64,000 nucleotides of DNA from Hyphomicrobium sp. MC1 (lineage in GTDB: Bacteria; Pseudomonadota; Alphaproteobacteria; Rhizobiales; Hyphomicrobiaceae): positions 3,720,001 through 3,784,000 of the forward strand of contig NC_015717.1 of assembly GCF_000253295.1 (NCBI RefSeq), in the 5' to 3' direction. Of the stretch, positions 8,475 to 17,222 are shown one piece after another. The translations under genes and the position numbers were made by a program. Numbering within the stretch: position 1 is the stretch's first letter; the number at the start of each line of letters is the position of its first letter. The notes under the pieces are model-generated. The model saw only the letters and a list, made by a program, of their open reading frames with translations. It made no database searches and was not told where the DNA came from.

Positions 8475-9269
8475 TTACACCGCCACGGGCGCTTTGATGT
8501 GGGGGTGCGGGTCGTAGCCCGACAGCGTGAAGTCTTCGTATTTGAAATCGAAGATCGAGGCGACGTCCGGGTTGATCGTCATCGTCGGCAGCGGCCGTGG
8601 ATCGCGCGAAAGCTGCAGGTCGGCCTGTTCGAGATGATTGAGATAAAGGTGCGCATCGCCGAACGTGTGCACGAACTCGCCCGGCTTCAGCCCGGTTACC
8701 TGCGCCATCATCATCGTCAGCAGCGCGTAGCTCGCGATGTTGAACGGCACGCCTAGGAAAGTATCGGCCGAACGCTGATAAAGCTGGCACGAGAGCTTGC
8801 CGTCGGCGACGTAGAATTGAAAGAGGCAGTGGCACGGCGCGAGCGCCATCTTCGAGAGGTCGCCCGGGTTCCAGGCCGTCACGATGATGCGGCGCGAATC
8901 CGGATTGCGCTTCAGATCAGACACCGCGTTCGTAATCTGGTCGATGGTCGAGCCGTCGGCGGCTTCCCAGCTTCGCCACTGCTTGCCGTAGACCGGACCA
9001 AGATTGCCCTCCGAGTCTGCCCACTCGTCCCAGATGCTGACGCCATGTTCCTTCAGATACTGCGTGTTCGTCGCGCCGGCGAGGAACCACAGCAGCTCGA
9101 CGATGATCGACTTGGTGTGCAGCTTCTTGGTCGTGACGAGCGGAAAGCCGTCGGCGAGATCAAAGCGCATCTGATGACCGAAGACGGACAGCGTGCCGGT
9201 GCCGGTGCGGTCGGTCTTTTCGGTACCGTGGTCGCGCACGCAGCGCAGAAGATCGAGGTATTGTTGCAT
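8475..9269 (-). CDS. thyA: Thymidylate synthase
   Basis: It methylates dUMP to dTMP using methylene-tetrahydrofolate and releases dihydrofolate for folA. From the ATG at 9269 (MQQYLDLL) the protein has 264 residues, the classical ThyA length. The open frame extends 119 codons further upstream, but that part overlaps the next gene and is not ThyA-like. Visible motifs are RTGTGTLSVFG near the N-terminus, RRIIVTAWNP, and the catalytic Cys in LAPCHCLFQFYV. It is presumably co-transcribed with folA. Confidence 0.96.
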   Translation of the reverse strand: MQQYLDLLRCVRDHGTEKTDRTGTGTLSVFGHQMRFDLADGFPLVTTKKLHTKSIIVELLWFLAGATNTQYLKEHGVSIWDEWADSEGNLGPVYGKQWRSWEAADGSTIDQITNAVSDLKRNPDSRRIIVTAWNPGDLSKMALAPCHCLFQFYVADGKLSCQLYQRSADTFLGVPFNIASYALLTMMMAQVTGLKPGEFVHTFGDAHLYLNHLEQADLQLSRDPRPLPTMTINPDVASIFDFKYEDFTLSGYDPHPHIKAPVAV

Positions 9270-9301
9270 GGGGTCAGACTTATGCGATTCTGGAACGACC
9301 T

Positions 9302-10060
9302 TCAGCCCGTGGTCAGCGCACTGTTGGGCGCCAAGACCATAAGCAGAATGATCAATGAGTTGTAGCACCCATGGCAGACCATCGGGGTCAGCAGGCTGCC
9401 GGTGCGCTCGCGCAGCCACGCCAAGTAAAGGCCGATGAGCGTGATCGCGCCGAGACCATAAAGCGAATAGTTGGCATGGAGGGAGGCCCACGCGACCGCT
9501 GTAATGGCCGTCGCCCCCACAAAGCCTAGCGGCGATTGCCGCAGTGCACCGAAGATCAGCCCGCGAAACAGCAATTCTTCCGCCAACGGTGCGCCAACGC
9601 CGGCGGCCAGCAGGATGAGCCACCACGTCCGCGACTTCATCATCTCGGAAAAAGGCTGCAGATCGTGGCGCAGCGCATCCGGATTGAAGACGAAGACGAG
9701 CGAGGCGAAGCAGGTCGCGAGCGAGACAAGAGCGATGACAGCGAGGAGGAGCGTCCAGATCCCGCCGCGCGGCATGGCAAAACTCAACGTGCCGGCGCCC
9801 GTCGTCCGGCGTCCGTAGGCATTGACCATCAGGACCGAGGCGACCGTCACCACCTGGAAGGCGAACAGCGAAGACGCGACGCGGCCGGTCAGCAGCGCCT
9901 CAAGCTCGCCTGCGGCAAATGCGCGAGGCTCATGAATTTGGGCCCAGACGTCGAACAGCCAGGCTGCTCCATACCCGGCTTGGGTGGCCAGAATAATGAT
10001 CACGACGGCCAGAGCTGCCGTGACCACGACGCCTTTCCAGGTCTGAATTATGTTTTCCAC
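9302..10060 (-). CDS. CPBP-family intramembrane metalloprotease
   Basis: This 252-residue polytopic membrane protein carries the CPBP (CAAX protease and bacteriocin-processing) signature: motif 1 EELLFRG in a membrane helix at about 160-170, then His in SLHANY and His in MVCHGCYN. These supply the Glu and His residues of the intramembrane active site. Bacterial members rarely have known substrates; some mature bacteriocins or act on membrane proteins. It ends 32 bases from the thyA start and is probably part of that transcription unit. The family is secure, the role is not. Confidence 0.85.
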   Translation of the reverse strand: MENIIQTWKGVVVTAALAVVIIILATQAGYGAAWLFDVWAQIHEPRAFAAGELEALLTGRVASSLFAFQVVTVASVLMVNAYGRRTTGAGTLSFAMPRGGIWTLLLAVIALVSLATCFASLVFVFNPDALRHDLQPFSEMMKSRTWWLILLAAGVGAPLAEELLFRGLIFGALRQSPLGFVGATAITAVAWASLHANYSLYGLGAITLIGLYLAWLRERTGSLLTPMVCHGCYNSLIILLMVLAPNSALTTG

Positions 10061-10235
10061 GGGGGATTATCTGCTTCTTTCCGGCGGCGGTCGCATCGAA
10101 ACACCCGCGTAAATACGGCATCCGGGGGTCCGCCTGAGCCGGTTGATCGTCACCCAGCCGTCACAGCGGGTAACAGGTTTTCAGGGCGAGCGAAACTAGG
10201 TCACCGAAACGCTTTTTTTCGTAAGCGTTGCTCCC

Positions 10236-10241
10236 TATATT
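10236..10241 (+). promoter_or_regulatory. Likely -10 box of the tmRNA promoter
   Basis: TATATT lies a few bases before the predicted 5' end of the tmRNA precursor. Upstream is a T7 run inside a hairpin with arms AACGCTT and AAGCGTT (about 10208-10229). The -10 assignment is by position and similarity only. Confidence 0.45.
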
Positions 10242-10245
10242 CAGT

Positions 10246-10650
10246 GGTGCTGGCTCTGCCAGCTATGGCGATAAACGCGGTCGTAATAAGCCGATCGGAC
10301 CCGGGGGCGGTACCCGGCGCCTCCACCATTTTATGCTGGGCCTTGCGACTCCCCCTTCCCGGGGAGCCGGCCGCAAGGCCCGGTGATCTCGTTGGGTTTC
10401 CCTGCGAGCACCGGCCGTAAGGCCCAGCTGTTATGGGGGCGAAATAGGATCGACGAAGGTGTAAAGGACTTAGCTTTTGCCCGGCATGATACCACCGTTA
10501 TCGGGTCATACAGAATAGTTGCCAATGACAACTATGCTGAGGCCGCTCTCGCTGCGTAATGCAGCGCGACTAGCCTGAACTTGAAGCCCTTGCCCCTAGC
10601 AGGGTAAGGCGCGGTCCGGAGGGCACCGGGCAACAGAAGCCCTCCACCTT
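10246..10650 (+). ncRNA. ssrA: Circularly permuted alphaproteobacterial tmRNA (two-piece)
   Basis: tmRNA rescues stalled ribosomes and tags the nascent peptide for proteolysis. In the permuted form the acceptor piece comes first. Here it ends with the T-stem CCGGG/CCCGG (10301-10317), the acceptor strand CGCCTCC (10318-10324) and encoded ACCA (10325-10328). The coding piece starts at 10435 with GGGGGCG, which pairs with that acceptor strand. The tag frame at 10521-10559 encodes ANDNYAEAALAA and a stop; a charged alanine precedes it in the mature tag. The spacer between pieces, 10329-10434, should be removed during maturation. The outer ends (about 10246 and 10650) are estimates. A hairpin GGAGGGC/GCCCTCC at 10618-10645 lies near the 3' end. 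Confidence 0.92.
10339..10380. repeat. Short palindromic repeat, copy 2, inside the tmRNA spacer
   Basis: Nested perfect arms GGCCTTGCG/CGCAAGGCC and CTCCCC/GGGGAG form a long hairpin in the excised spacer of the permuted tmRNA. It shares two 12-mers with the element at 8214-8248. A partial third copy (CCTGCGAGCACCGGCCGTAAG) follows within 10396-10424. Confidence 0.6.
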
Positions 10651-10752
10651 TCCGCCTGCGCGCCGAGGTAAACTTGACGGCGCGGGCTTGACGGGACGGG
10701 AAATCTGATTTCAGAGGTCAGATGGAATTCAAGTAGGATCGAAGGCTGAGGC

Positions 10753-11415
10753 ATGGCATCGGGGCCGTCCATAGATTACGGGAAACTGCAGCAGGAGGCG
10801 ATGCGCGGGGTCGTGCGCGCCGTTCTGCAACGGGTCGTCAAGACGGGACTCCCCGGTGAGCACCACTTTTATATTTCCTTCCTGACGCAGGCTCCGGGCG
10901 TGATCCTGTCGAAGCGGCTCAAGGAAAAATATCCGACCGAGATGACGATCGTCCTCCAGCATCGCTTCTGGGACCTGATCGTTTCCGACGAGCGATTCGA
11001 AGTGAAGCTGACGTTCGACGGCATTCCGGAACGTCTCGTCGTGCCGTTCGCGGCGATCAAGGTCTTCATCGATCCGAGCGTACGCTACGGCCTGCAGTTC
11101 GATGAAGAAACGAACGAGCAGGAGGCTGCCTCTTCGCCTCGCGCCATCGACGCAACCTACGATGACGCGAGCACCGAAGCGCCGCGTCCGAAGAAGCCGC
11201 GCGCGCCGCGCAAGCCCCGCACCGCCGAAAAGGATGCGCAAAACATCTCGACGCTGACGGCGGTCGAACCGGTGGACGTGCTGCCGCCCAATCCGGAGCC
11301 TGCAACGCGCGCCGGAGAAAACCTGCCGAGCGACGGCGACGAAGATGCGGCGGAGAAACAGCCCGAAAGCGGCGGCGCAAAAATTCTGAGCTTGGATCAG
11401 TTCAGGAAGAAGTGA
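10753..11415 (+). CDS. sspB: SspB-alpha, ClpXP adaptor for tmRNA-tagged proteins
   Basis: SspB tethers ssrA-tagged peptides to ClpX for degradation by ClpXP. The first 125 residues form the SspB fold, with the family features HHFYISFLT, GVILSKRLKEKYP, MTIVLQHRFWDL and LTFDGIPERLVVPFAAIKVFIDP. A flexible Ala/Pro/Glu-rich linker follows, and the C-terminus (GGAKILSLDQFRKK) is the short ClpX-binding tail. The 220-residue length matches alphaproteobacterial SspB. It lies about 100 bases downstream of the tmRNA gene, so tag source and tag reader are neighbours. Confidence 0.93.
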   Translation: MASGPSIDYGKLQQEAMRGVVRAVLQRVVKTGLPGEHHFYISFLTQAPGVILSKRLKEKYPTEMTIVLQHRFWDLIVSDERFEVKLTFDGIPERLVVPFAAIKVFIDPSVRYGLQFDEETNEQEAASSPRAIDATYDDASTEAPRPKKPRAPRKPRTAEKDAQNISTLTAVEPVDVLPPNPEPATRAGENLPSDGDEDAAEKQPESGGAKILSLDQFRKK

Positions 11416-11520
11416 GCCGTCTTTGACGGCCGCTCTCGTTATCGTTCGAAACGAGCGAACCGCAGCCGATAAGAGCATCGGATTGATGCTCCCATTTCGT
11501 CGGTCGATGCCGGCTTCTTG

Positions 11521-12987
11521 CTAGTTCAATCGAAGCAACGCGAAGTGGTTAAACGCGAGGACCGATGTCATCAGTCCGTGGCTTCGAGCGAGCATGGCAC
11601 GCGCATCAGTCTCCGGCGCGACAAGCCAAGCTGGCCTCGTAATATTCGCTATTTGATTGGGCGTTATCGTCATCACCGGGACGCGCACATACGGAAGTTC
11701 GTTCAAGGCCACATCCCAGCCCGTTCGATAGACTGGGGCTGGCGCTTCCTTTACGAGCGTTGCGATTTTCGCGCCGTCGACTTTTGAACGAATATATCCC
11801 GGCGTCAGGAACACGTCACTCATCGAGTGGAAAATCGCGTATCCTAACAGAGCAGCGACGAGCACACCGACCGTCGCAACGAACGGCGCCATTCGTTTCG
11901 ACAAGGCATCAAATGCAACGCCCCCAAGAACGCACAAGGGTAGCACCGCAGGCAAGATGTAACGCGGGTTAACTTCGGCCGGCCAGAACAGAACAACCAA
12001 AGTGCACGTCAGAGCGTAGCAGCTGACAGCCAGGATGAAGTGCCGGCGAGGTTTCGTTTCCATAGCGCTGAAGTCGGCAAACGGAAGAGCCGCCGCCAGC
12101 AGTGCAGCCGGCAAACATTCGAAAAAGAAATCGGCGCCGTTCGCAAACGGGTGAGGCCACACAACGCCGTTGGACGAAAGCCGCGTGTAGCGCAGCCATT
12201 CGCCTTGATCTCCGGCGACGAAAACATGGGCATACCACAACGCAGTTGGAACCGTTGCGATACAGCCGGCGAGGATGAGGCCAGGAAATTGACGCCACTC
12301 GGATGTCAACGAGAAAAAGACGAAGATACCGAGAAAGAAATAGGCCGTCGGTTGCGGACCCTTCATAAGGGCGGCGATCGCTAAGATAGATCCAATGATA
12401 ATCCAGCGACCGACCGTTAGCCGTTCGGCGATATATGCATTCCACCACACCAGAAAAGCGCCAAACAATAATACCGCTAGCGGAAGGTCCGCCACGGACG
12501 TCACGTAGTATCTCATGACGAGCGGGCAGGCCAAAAACAGCAGGGCCCCAAAGCATGCAGCTTCAGGACTGGCATTCGGCCGTACTGCGCGCCAGATCAG
12601 AACAGTGCCCGCGACAAGCGAAAGCACCACGGGCAGACGCGCGATAAATGGGGACACTTGGCCAAACGGCATACTCAGCGCGGCAATAACCCAGGACAGC
12701 AGCATAGGTCGCTCTATCCAGCGCAGATTGTACATATGCTGACTAAACCAATTCCCGTCATCCAAGGCGCTTTGAGCCACGGTGACAGTTAGTCCTTCGA
12801 CGTAGTGATATCCGTGAAGGAGAGATTGCGGCACGGAGACGATGAGCGCCAAGGCGATGATGAGGACTATCGCATCGCTGCGATGGGCTAGCGCTTTGAA
12901 TATTCTCTTTGAATGCTGAGCGAGAAGCGGAAGACGCAGCGCGCGCAAACCTTTGGCTTGGGCCAACCCGACGATTTCGTCTGACAT
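11521..12987 (-). CDS. Membrane glycosyltransferase of the GT39/ArnT superfamily
   Basis: This 488-residue polytopic protein has about eleven predicted membrane segments. The first extracytoplasmic loop follows the PMT/ArnT pattern: an acidic residue after the first helix (YHYVEGLTV, then DDGNWF). Later come RWIERPMLLSW and MKGPQPTAYF, typical of dolichyl/undecaprenyl-phosphate sugar transferases. Such enzymes move a sugar from a lipid carrier to an acceptor on the outer face of the membrane. The acceptor here is unknown. The gene stands alone, convergent with sspB. The ribosome site before the ATG is weak. Confidence 0.75.
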   Translation of the reverse strand: MSDEIVGLAQAKGLRALRLPLLAQHSKRIFKALAHRSDAIVLIIALALIVSVPQSLLHGYHYVEGLTVTVAQSALDDGNWFSQHMYNLRWIERPMLLSWVIAALSMPFGQVSPFIARLPVVLSLVAGTVLIWRAVRPNASPEAACFGALLFLACPLVMRYYVTSVADLPLAVLLFGAFLVWWNAYIAERLTVGRWIIIGSILAIAALMKGPQPTAYFFLGIFVFFSLTSEWRQFPGLILAGCIATVPTALWYAHVFVAGDQGEWLRYTRLSSNGVVWPHPFANGADFFFECLPAALLAAALPFADFSAMETKPRRHFILAVSCYALTCTLVVLFWPAEVNPRYILPAVLPLCVLGGVAFDALSKRMAPFVATVGVLVAALLGYAIFHSMSDVFLTPGYIRSKVDGAKIATLVKEAPAPVYRTGWDVALNELPYVRVPVMTITPNQIANITRPAWLVAPETDARAMLARSHGLMTSVLAFNHFALLRLN

Positions 12988-13196
12988 GCTTTTTGAATTG
13001 CCCCGAGACAGGTTTGCAAAATGACACCAGGAGGAATTGCCGTTCCTGGCGGCAAAATCAGGTCATCGGTCATACGATCCTGTAACACGATATATGTTCC
13101 GCGTACGCACTGGCTTGCGCAATCTCCCTCTCATCTTCTCATGTCATTCACCACTCCTCCTCCTTTGGCGCTTGACTGATACATAACTGGTCGGAT

Positions 13197-13556
13197 ATGG
13201 ATCAATTCATAGCCAATGGGTTATTGATTGCGATGCAGGGCACTCACGACATTCTTTTTCGCACACTCGCCGATCCCACACGGCGCGCCATTTTCGAGCG
13301 TCTGTGCCGTAATGGAGAGCAAACAGTCAGTGCGCTGACGGCGCAGGCTGGGATTTCGCAGCCGGCCGTTTCGAAACATCTCGGCATCTTGAAAGATGCC
13401 GGACTCGTGCGCGACCGGCATGAAGGCCGGCAGACGCACTACAGCGCAAAGGTCGGCGCGCTTGCTCCACTCATCGACTGGACGAGCCAGATGACCGGCT
13501 TCTGGCAGAGCCGTTTTGATCAACTCGAAGACCTGCTGAAGAGGATGGACCAATGA
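13197..13556 (+). CDS. ArsR-family winged-helix repressor
   Basis: This 119-residue DNA-binding protein has the ArsR helix-turn-helix: FRTLADPTRRAIFERL, then TVSALTAQAGISQPAVSKHLGI as recognition helix, and a wing with RHEGRQTHYSA. No metal-binding Cys pair typical of ArsR/SmtB sensors is visible. It heads a three-gene operon with a small membrane protein and an SRPBCC protein, a common arrangement in which the regulator controls an AHSA1-type partner. The start may instead be the internal ATG at 13233 (MQGTHDILF); neither has a strong ribosome site. Confidence 0.87.
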   Translation: MDQFIANGLLIAMQGTHDILFRTLADPTRRAIFERLCRNGEQTVSALTAQAGISQPAVSKHLGILKDAGLVRDRHEGRQTHYSAKVGALAPLIDWTSQMTGFWQSRFDQLEDLLKRMDQ

Positions 13557-13774
13557 CTCTCGACATTTGGGTTCGGCAAATCCACCGCTGGCTGTCGATT
13601 GCTTTTACTGTGGCGGTCGCCGCCAATTTCATTGTGCGGATTTGGGGCGAACCGCCCTCGTGGATCGTCTATTCGCCATTGCTTCCACTCTTTTTGCTGC
13701 TGTTTAGCGGGCTCTACATGTTCGCTCTGCCCTACATGGCGAAATCACGCCGCAAGGCCAATGCCCTCCAATGA
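13553..13774 (+). CDS. Small two-helix membrane protein
   Basis: This 73-residue protein has two hydrophobic segments (about 14-32 and 40-64) and a basic C-terminus. Its ATG overlaps the arsR-like stop (ATGA), and its own stop overlaps the next frame, so translation is coupled. The family was not recognised. Position suggests it works with the SRPBCC protein or the regulator, perhaps in stress or lipid sensing, but nothing in the sequence identifies a ligand. Confidence 0.7.
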   Translation: MTLDIWVRQIHRWLSIAFTVAVAANFIVRIWGEPPSWIVYSPLLPLFLLLFSGLYMFALPYMAKSRRKANALQ

Positions 13775-13809
13775 CACGCATCGCAACGAAGAAAATGAGA
13801 GGACGCCCC

Positions 13810-14220
13810 ATGAAGCAGACTGCGAGCGAAACGCTGTCCGTCGTCATCGAGCGCGATATCCCCTATCCGGCGGAGAAGATCTGGCGGGCCCTGACGCAGC
13901 CGCATCTGATCGAAGAGTGGCTAATGCAGAACGACTTCGTGCCGGTGGTCGATCATCGCTTCAATCTTCGCGCCGACTGGGGCGCCGTCGATTGCAAGGT
14001 TCTGGTCGTCGAGCCGAATGCTTCGTTGTCGTACACTTGGGCAGCCTATGGTCTTGAGAGCGTCGTGACGTGGACGCTCACGCCGACGGCTACAGGGACG
14101 CGTCTGCGCATGGAGCAGTCTGGCTTCCGGCCGGATCAGCAGCAGGCATATCAAGGCGCGAAGTTCGGCTGGCCGAAGTTCTTCGACAATCTCGACAGCG
14201 TGCTCGCGAAAACGGAATAG
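13810..14220 (+). CDS. SRPBCC (AHSA1-like) domain protein
   Basis: This 136-residue protein has the START/Bet v1-like AHSA1 pattern: IERDIPYPAEKIWRALTQPHLIEEWL at the start, VVEPNASLSYTW in the middle and TWTLTPTATGTRLRMEQSG near the end. These small cytosolic proteins form a hydrophobic cavity for ligands, or act as Hsp90-activator-like factors. The start at 13810 has GAGAGGA six bases upstream; an ATG at 13771 overlapping the previous gene is possible. It is the last gene of the arsR-like operon. Confidence 0.82.
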   Translation: MKQTASETLSVVIERDIPYPAEKIWRALTQPHLIEEWLMQNDFVPVVDHRFNLRADWGAVDCKVLVVEPNASLSYTWAAYGLESVVTWTLTPTATGTRLRMEQSGFRPDQQQAYQGAKFGWPKFFDNLDSVLAKTE

Positions 14221-14258
14221 CGCCAATCTGATGATACCTTCTAGCCGCGTCACCGCCG

Positions 14259-14648
14259 CTAGAACCACATATCGCGGACGCAGCGTCCGTCGCGCGGAAG
14301 GTCATCGAAACTCACAAGACCATCGAAGTGATCGATCGGGATCGCGGCGATGGCGTCAGGCTGGGTGAGGCGAAGGTTTACGGCGATCCGGCGGCGGCCG
14401 TCTTCCTGGGCGAAACATGCGCGCCAATAGGCCACGCATCCGCACTCGGGACAGAAGTGAAATTCGAGGGTCTTGCCGCGGGTGTAAGCTTTCGTCTGGC
14501 CCGAGACACGGATGCGCTCATTTTCGAAGTCGTAGGTCCAAAGTACACCGTAGCGGCGGCAGACCGTACAATTGCAGGCGGTGGCATCCTGCGGGACGCC
14601 ATCGAACGTCCAGCGCACAGCGCCGCAGTGACAGGATCCTTCCAGCAT
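14259..14648 (-). CDS. GFA-family zinc protein
   Basis: This 129-residue protein belongs to the GFA (glutathione-dependent formaldehyde-activating-like, CENP-V) family. Zinc ligands are visible in SCHCGAVRW at the N-terminus, CNCTVCRRYG, and FHFCPECGCVAYW, the usual Cys pattern. Members bind zinc, and some act on glutathione adducts, though the formaldehyde-activating function of many is doubtful. The start at 14648 has AGGGAG upstream; the longer frame overlaps the region upstream of fumC. It is a single gene convergent with the SRPBCC gene. Confidence 0.85.
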   Translation of the reverse strand: MLEGSCHCGAVRWTFDGVPQDATACNCTVCRRYGVLWTYDFENERIRVSGQTKAYTRGKTLEFHFCPECGCVAYWRACFAQEDGRRRIAVNLRLTQPDAIAAIPIDHFDGLVSFDDLPRDGRCVRDMWF

Positions 14649-14800
14649 TCCGCTATTCTCCCTGGCCACTCGACTTACGAGAAAAGCGACGAATGGAGAA
14701 GTAAACCCCGTAGTCGCATTCGAAACAACTCGACAAAGCGGCTTCCATGCGCGACGAAGCACGCATTTTCCGGCATCCGAACGAAGAATGGACCGATCTC

Positions 14801-16192
14801 ATGACCAAGACGCGCACTGAAACCGACACCTTCGGACCCATCGACGTTGCCGCGGACCGATATTGGGGTGCGCAGGCCCAGCGCAGTCTCGGCAATTTCA
14901 AGATCGGCTGGGAAAAGCAGCCGGCCCCGATCGTACGCGCCCTCGGCATCGTCAAGCGCGCTGCAGCCGAGACGAACATGGCGCTCGGCCGGCTCGACCA
15001 AAAAATCGGCGACGCCATAGTCAAGGCGGCGCAGGAAGTCATCGACGGCAAGCTCGACCAGCACTTCCCTCTCGTCGTCTGGCAGACGGGCTCGGGCACG
15101 CAGTCGAACATGAACGCCAACGAGGTGATCTCGAACCGCGCCATCGAAATGCTCGGCGGCGAGATGGGCTCGAAGAAGCCGGTGCATCCGAACGATCACG
15201 TCAATATGAGCCAGTCGTCGAACGACACCTATCCGACGGCGATGCATATCGCGTGCTCGGAGGAAGTCGTTAACCGGCTGATCCCGGCGCTCAAGAAGCT
15301 TCAAGGTGCGCTCGACGACAAGGCCAAGGCGTGGGCGAAGATCATCAAGATCGGGCGCACACATACGCAGGACGCGACACCGCTGACGCTCGGCCAGGAA
15401 TTCTCCGGTTATACCCAGCAGGTAGAGAACGGCATCGAGCGCATCGAGCAAACCTTGCCGAAGCTGATGGAACTCGCGCAGGGCGGCACCGCCGTCGGCA
15501 CCGGCCTCAATGCACCGAAGGGCTTCGCGGAAATGGTTGCGGAGCGGATTGCGACCATTACCGGCGTGCCGTTCAAATCGGCGCCGAACAAATTCGAAGC
15601 GCTCGCCGCGCACGACGCCATGGTCTTCACGCATGGCGCGATCAACACGGTTGCGGCGTCCCTGTTCAAGATCGCGAACGATATCCGCCTGCTCGGATCG
15701 GGTCCGCGCTCAGGCCTCGGCGAGTTGTCGCTGCCTGAAAACGAGCCGGGCTCGTCGATCATGCCGGGCAAGGTTAACCCGACACAATGCGAAGCGCTGA
15801 CCCAGGTCTGCATTCAGATTTTCGGCAACAACGCCGCAATCTCGTTCGCCGGCAGCCAAGGTCATTTTGAACTCAACGTCTACAATCCGGTGATGGCCTA
15901 TAACTTCCTGCAATCCGTCCGCCTGATGAGTGATGCAGCGGTGTCGTTCACCGACAACTGCGTCGTCGGCATCGAACCGCGTGAAGACAACATCAAGGCG
16001 GGGCTCGAGCGCTCGTTAATGCTTGTGACGGCGCTCGCACCGAAGATCGGTTACGATAACGCCGCCAAAATCGCAAAAACCGCGCACAAAAAGGGCACGA
16101 CGCTGCGCGAGGAAGCCGTCGGCGGCGGCTATGTAACAGACGAAGAGTTCGATGCCATCGTGCGTCCGGAAAAAATGATCGGACCGGAGTGA
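14801..16192 (+). CDS. fumC: Fumarate hydratase, class II
   Basis: It interconverts fumarate and L-malate in the TCA cycle, without an iron-sulfur cluster. The 463-residue protein starts MTKTRTETDTFGPIDV and carries the superfamily signature GSSIMPGKVNP, the substrate-binding SGTQSNMNANEV, and the GRTHTQDATPLTLGQE region with the catalytic His. Length and motifs match FumC closely. The internal ATG at 14801 was chosen over 14747 because it gives the normal N-terminus. Two small genes (DUF4169 and RHH) follow, as in many Rhizobiales. Confidence 0.96.
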   Translation: MTKTRTETDTFGPIDVAADRYWGAQAQRSLGNFKIGWEKQPAPIVRALGIVKRAAAETNMALGRLDQKIGDAIVKAAQEVIDGKLDQHFPLVVWQTGSGTQSNMNANEVISNRAIEMLGGEMGSKKPVHPNDHVNMSQSSNDTYPTAMHIACSEEVVNRLIPALKKLQGALDDKAKAWAKIIKIGRTHTQDATPLTLGQEFSGYTQQVENGIERIEQTLPKLMELAQGGTAVGTGLNAPKGFAEMVAERIATITGVPFKSAPNKFEALAAHDAMVFTHGAINTVAASLFKIANDIRLLGSGPRSGLGELSLPENEPGSSIMPGKVNPTQCEALTQVCIQIFGNNAAISFAGSQGHFELNVYNPVMAYNFLQSVRLMSDAAVSFTDNCVVGIEPREDNIKAGLERSLMLVTALAPKIGYDNAAKIAKTAHKKGTTLREEAVGGGYVTDEEFDAIVRPEKMIGPE

Positions 16193-16287
16193 CGATTTAA
16201 AATCGTTCTATCTGTGTGCGTCCGCTGAGGCACACCGACGACGTCTCTGAACGAATGCTGAAACCGAAACGCGTTGCGACCGAACGG

Positions 16288-16315
16288 CACTCGCGCAATA
16301 AAATGTGCGCGAGTG
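16288..16315 (+). terminator. Stem-loop after fumC
   Basis: Perfect 9-base arms CACTCGCGC and GCGCGAGTG enclose a 10-base A/T-rich loop, followed by TTTGA. It lies 95 bases after the fumC stop and before the DUF4169 gene. The short T run makes termination partial at best. Confidence 0.5.
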
Positions 16316-16392
16316 TTTGACGACTTTGCGCAGGTGCTCCTAAAATAGCGCGAAGCCAGGATGCGATTTGCATCCCATGCGGAGAGCATTTT

Positions 16393-16620
16393 ATGACCGC
16401 CGAGATCATCAATCTCAACAAGGTCCGTAAAGCCCGCGAGCGCGCCGACCGCGAACGGGAGGCGCACGAGAACCGGCTTAAGTACGGGCAATCGAAGGCT
16501 GAACGCAGTCTCGCCGATGCGCAGCAGCGCAAGACGCAAGGCGAACTCGACGGCGCGCGGCGCGACGATAACAGTCCGGCGGAAGATGCTGACGACTTCG
16601 ATCCCAGCACCGCCTCGTAA
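16393..16620 (+). CDS. DUF4169 small charged protein
   Basis: This 75-residue, strongly charged helical protein starts MTAEIINLNKVRKARERADRE and belongs to the DUF4169 family, seen as short genes behind fumC in alphaproteobacteria. Its stop overlaps the ATG of the next gene (TAATG), so the two are coupled. No function has been assigned; the basic first half and acidic tail could suit nucleic-acid or protein binding. Confidence 0.8.
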   Translation: MTAEIINLNKVRKARERADREREAHENRLKYGQSKAERSLADAQQRKTQGELDGARRDDNSPAEDADDFDPSTAS

Positions 16621-16850
16621 TGAGGCCTGAGAAGCGTTCGTTCTCGATCCAGGGCCACCGCACGTCGATTTCGCTGGAGAGCGCGTTCTGGGTCGCACTC
16701 AAGGAAGCCGCGGCTGAAGACGGCATGACGCTCGCAGGCCTCATCAATTCCATAGACAAAACTCGTGGTGAGGCTGGGCTTTCGAGCGCTGTGCGCGTTT
16801 GGTTGCTGGAGCGGCTCAAAGCGCGCGCGCAGCCAGCGGCCGATCGCTAA
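16620..16850 (+). CDS. Ribbon-helix-helix domain protein
   Basis: This 76-residue protein has the ribbon-helix-helix (RHH_4-type) pattern: KRSFSIQGHRTSISLESAFW for the strand and first helix, then LKEAAAEDGMTLAGLINSID. Proteins of this shape dimerise and bind DNA. It is coupled to the DUF4169 gene. The target is unknown; its constant company with fumC in related genomes suggests a conserved but undefined regulatory role. Confidence 0.82.
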   Translation: MRPEKRSFSIQGHRTSISLESAFWVALKEAAAEDGMTLAGLINSIDKTRGEAGLSSAVRVWLLERLKARAQPAADR

Positions 16851-16859
16851 CGCACTTCA

Positions 16860-17117
16860 TCAGCGTTGCTTTTGCAGGCGCTGGCGCTGGCGCTCACGGA
16901 ACTCGATGTCGGGAGGCCGTGACGAGCCGGTATCGCACCACGGATTGCCATAATAACCAAAGCGGCCATTGATTGGCACGCAATCACGGTCAGCCCGGAG
17001 CGCGGGCCTCTGCCAGGTGTGTTTGGCTTTGGAGCGCGGCTTATGCGTCGCCTCTGCCGGTGATGAGATGGCAAAGGCTGCAACGGCAGCGGCTAGTGCA
17101 ATCGATAATCCTCGCAT
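16860..17117 (-). CDS. Small secreted protein of unknown function
   Basis: From the ATG at 17117 the 85-residue product has a clear signal peptide (MRGLSIALAAAVAAFAISSPAEA), then a basic region and two Cys residues (DCVPI and WCDTG) that could form a disulfide. The C-terminus is Arg/Gln-rich (RERQRQRLQKQR). GAGG lies six bases upstream of this start. The family was not recognised. It is convergent with the RHH gene. Confidence 0.65.
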   Translation of the reverse strand: MRGLSIALAAAVAAFAISSPAEATHKPRSKAKHTWQRPALRADRDCVPINGRFGYYGNPWCDTGSSRPPDIEFRERQRQRLQKQR

Positions 17118-17222
17118 GCCCAACCTCGCTTAAAATGCGCGGCGCATGTCACAAACGGGAGTTACGCCGCACCGGAGGTAAGCATTGGCGCGACGGATGA
17201 ACAGTCGCCGCGCCGAAATTGC

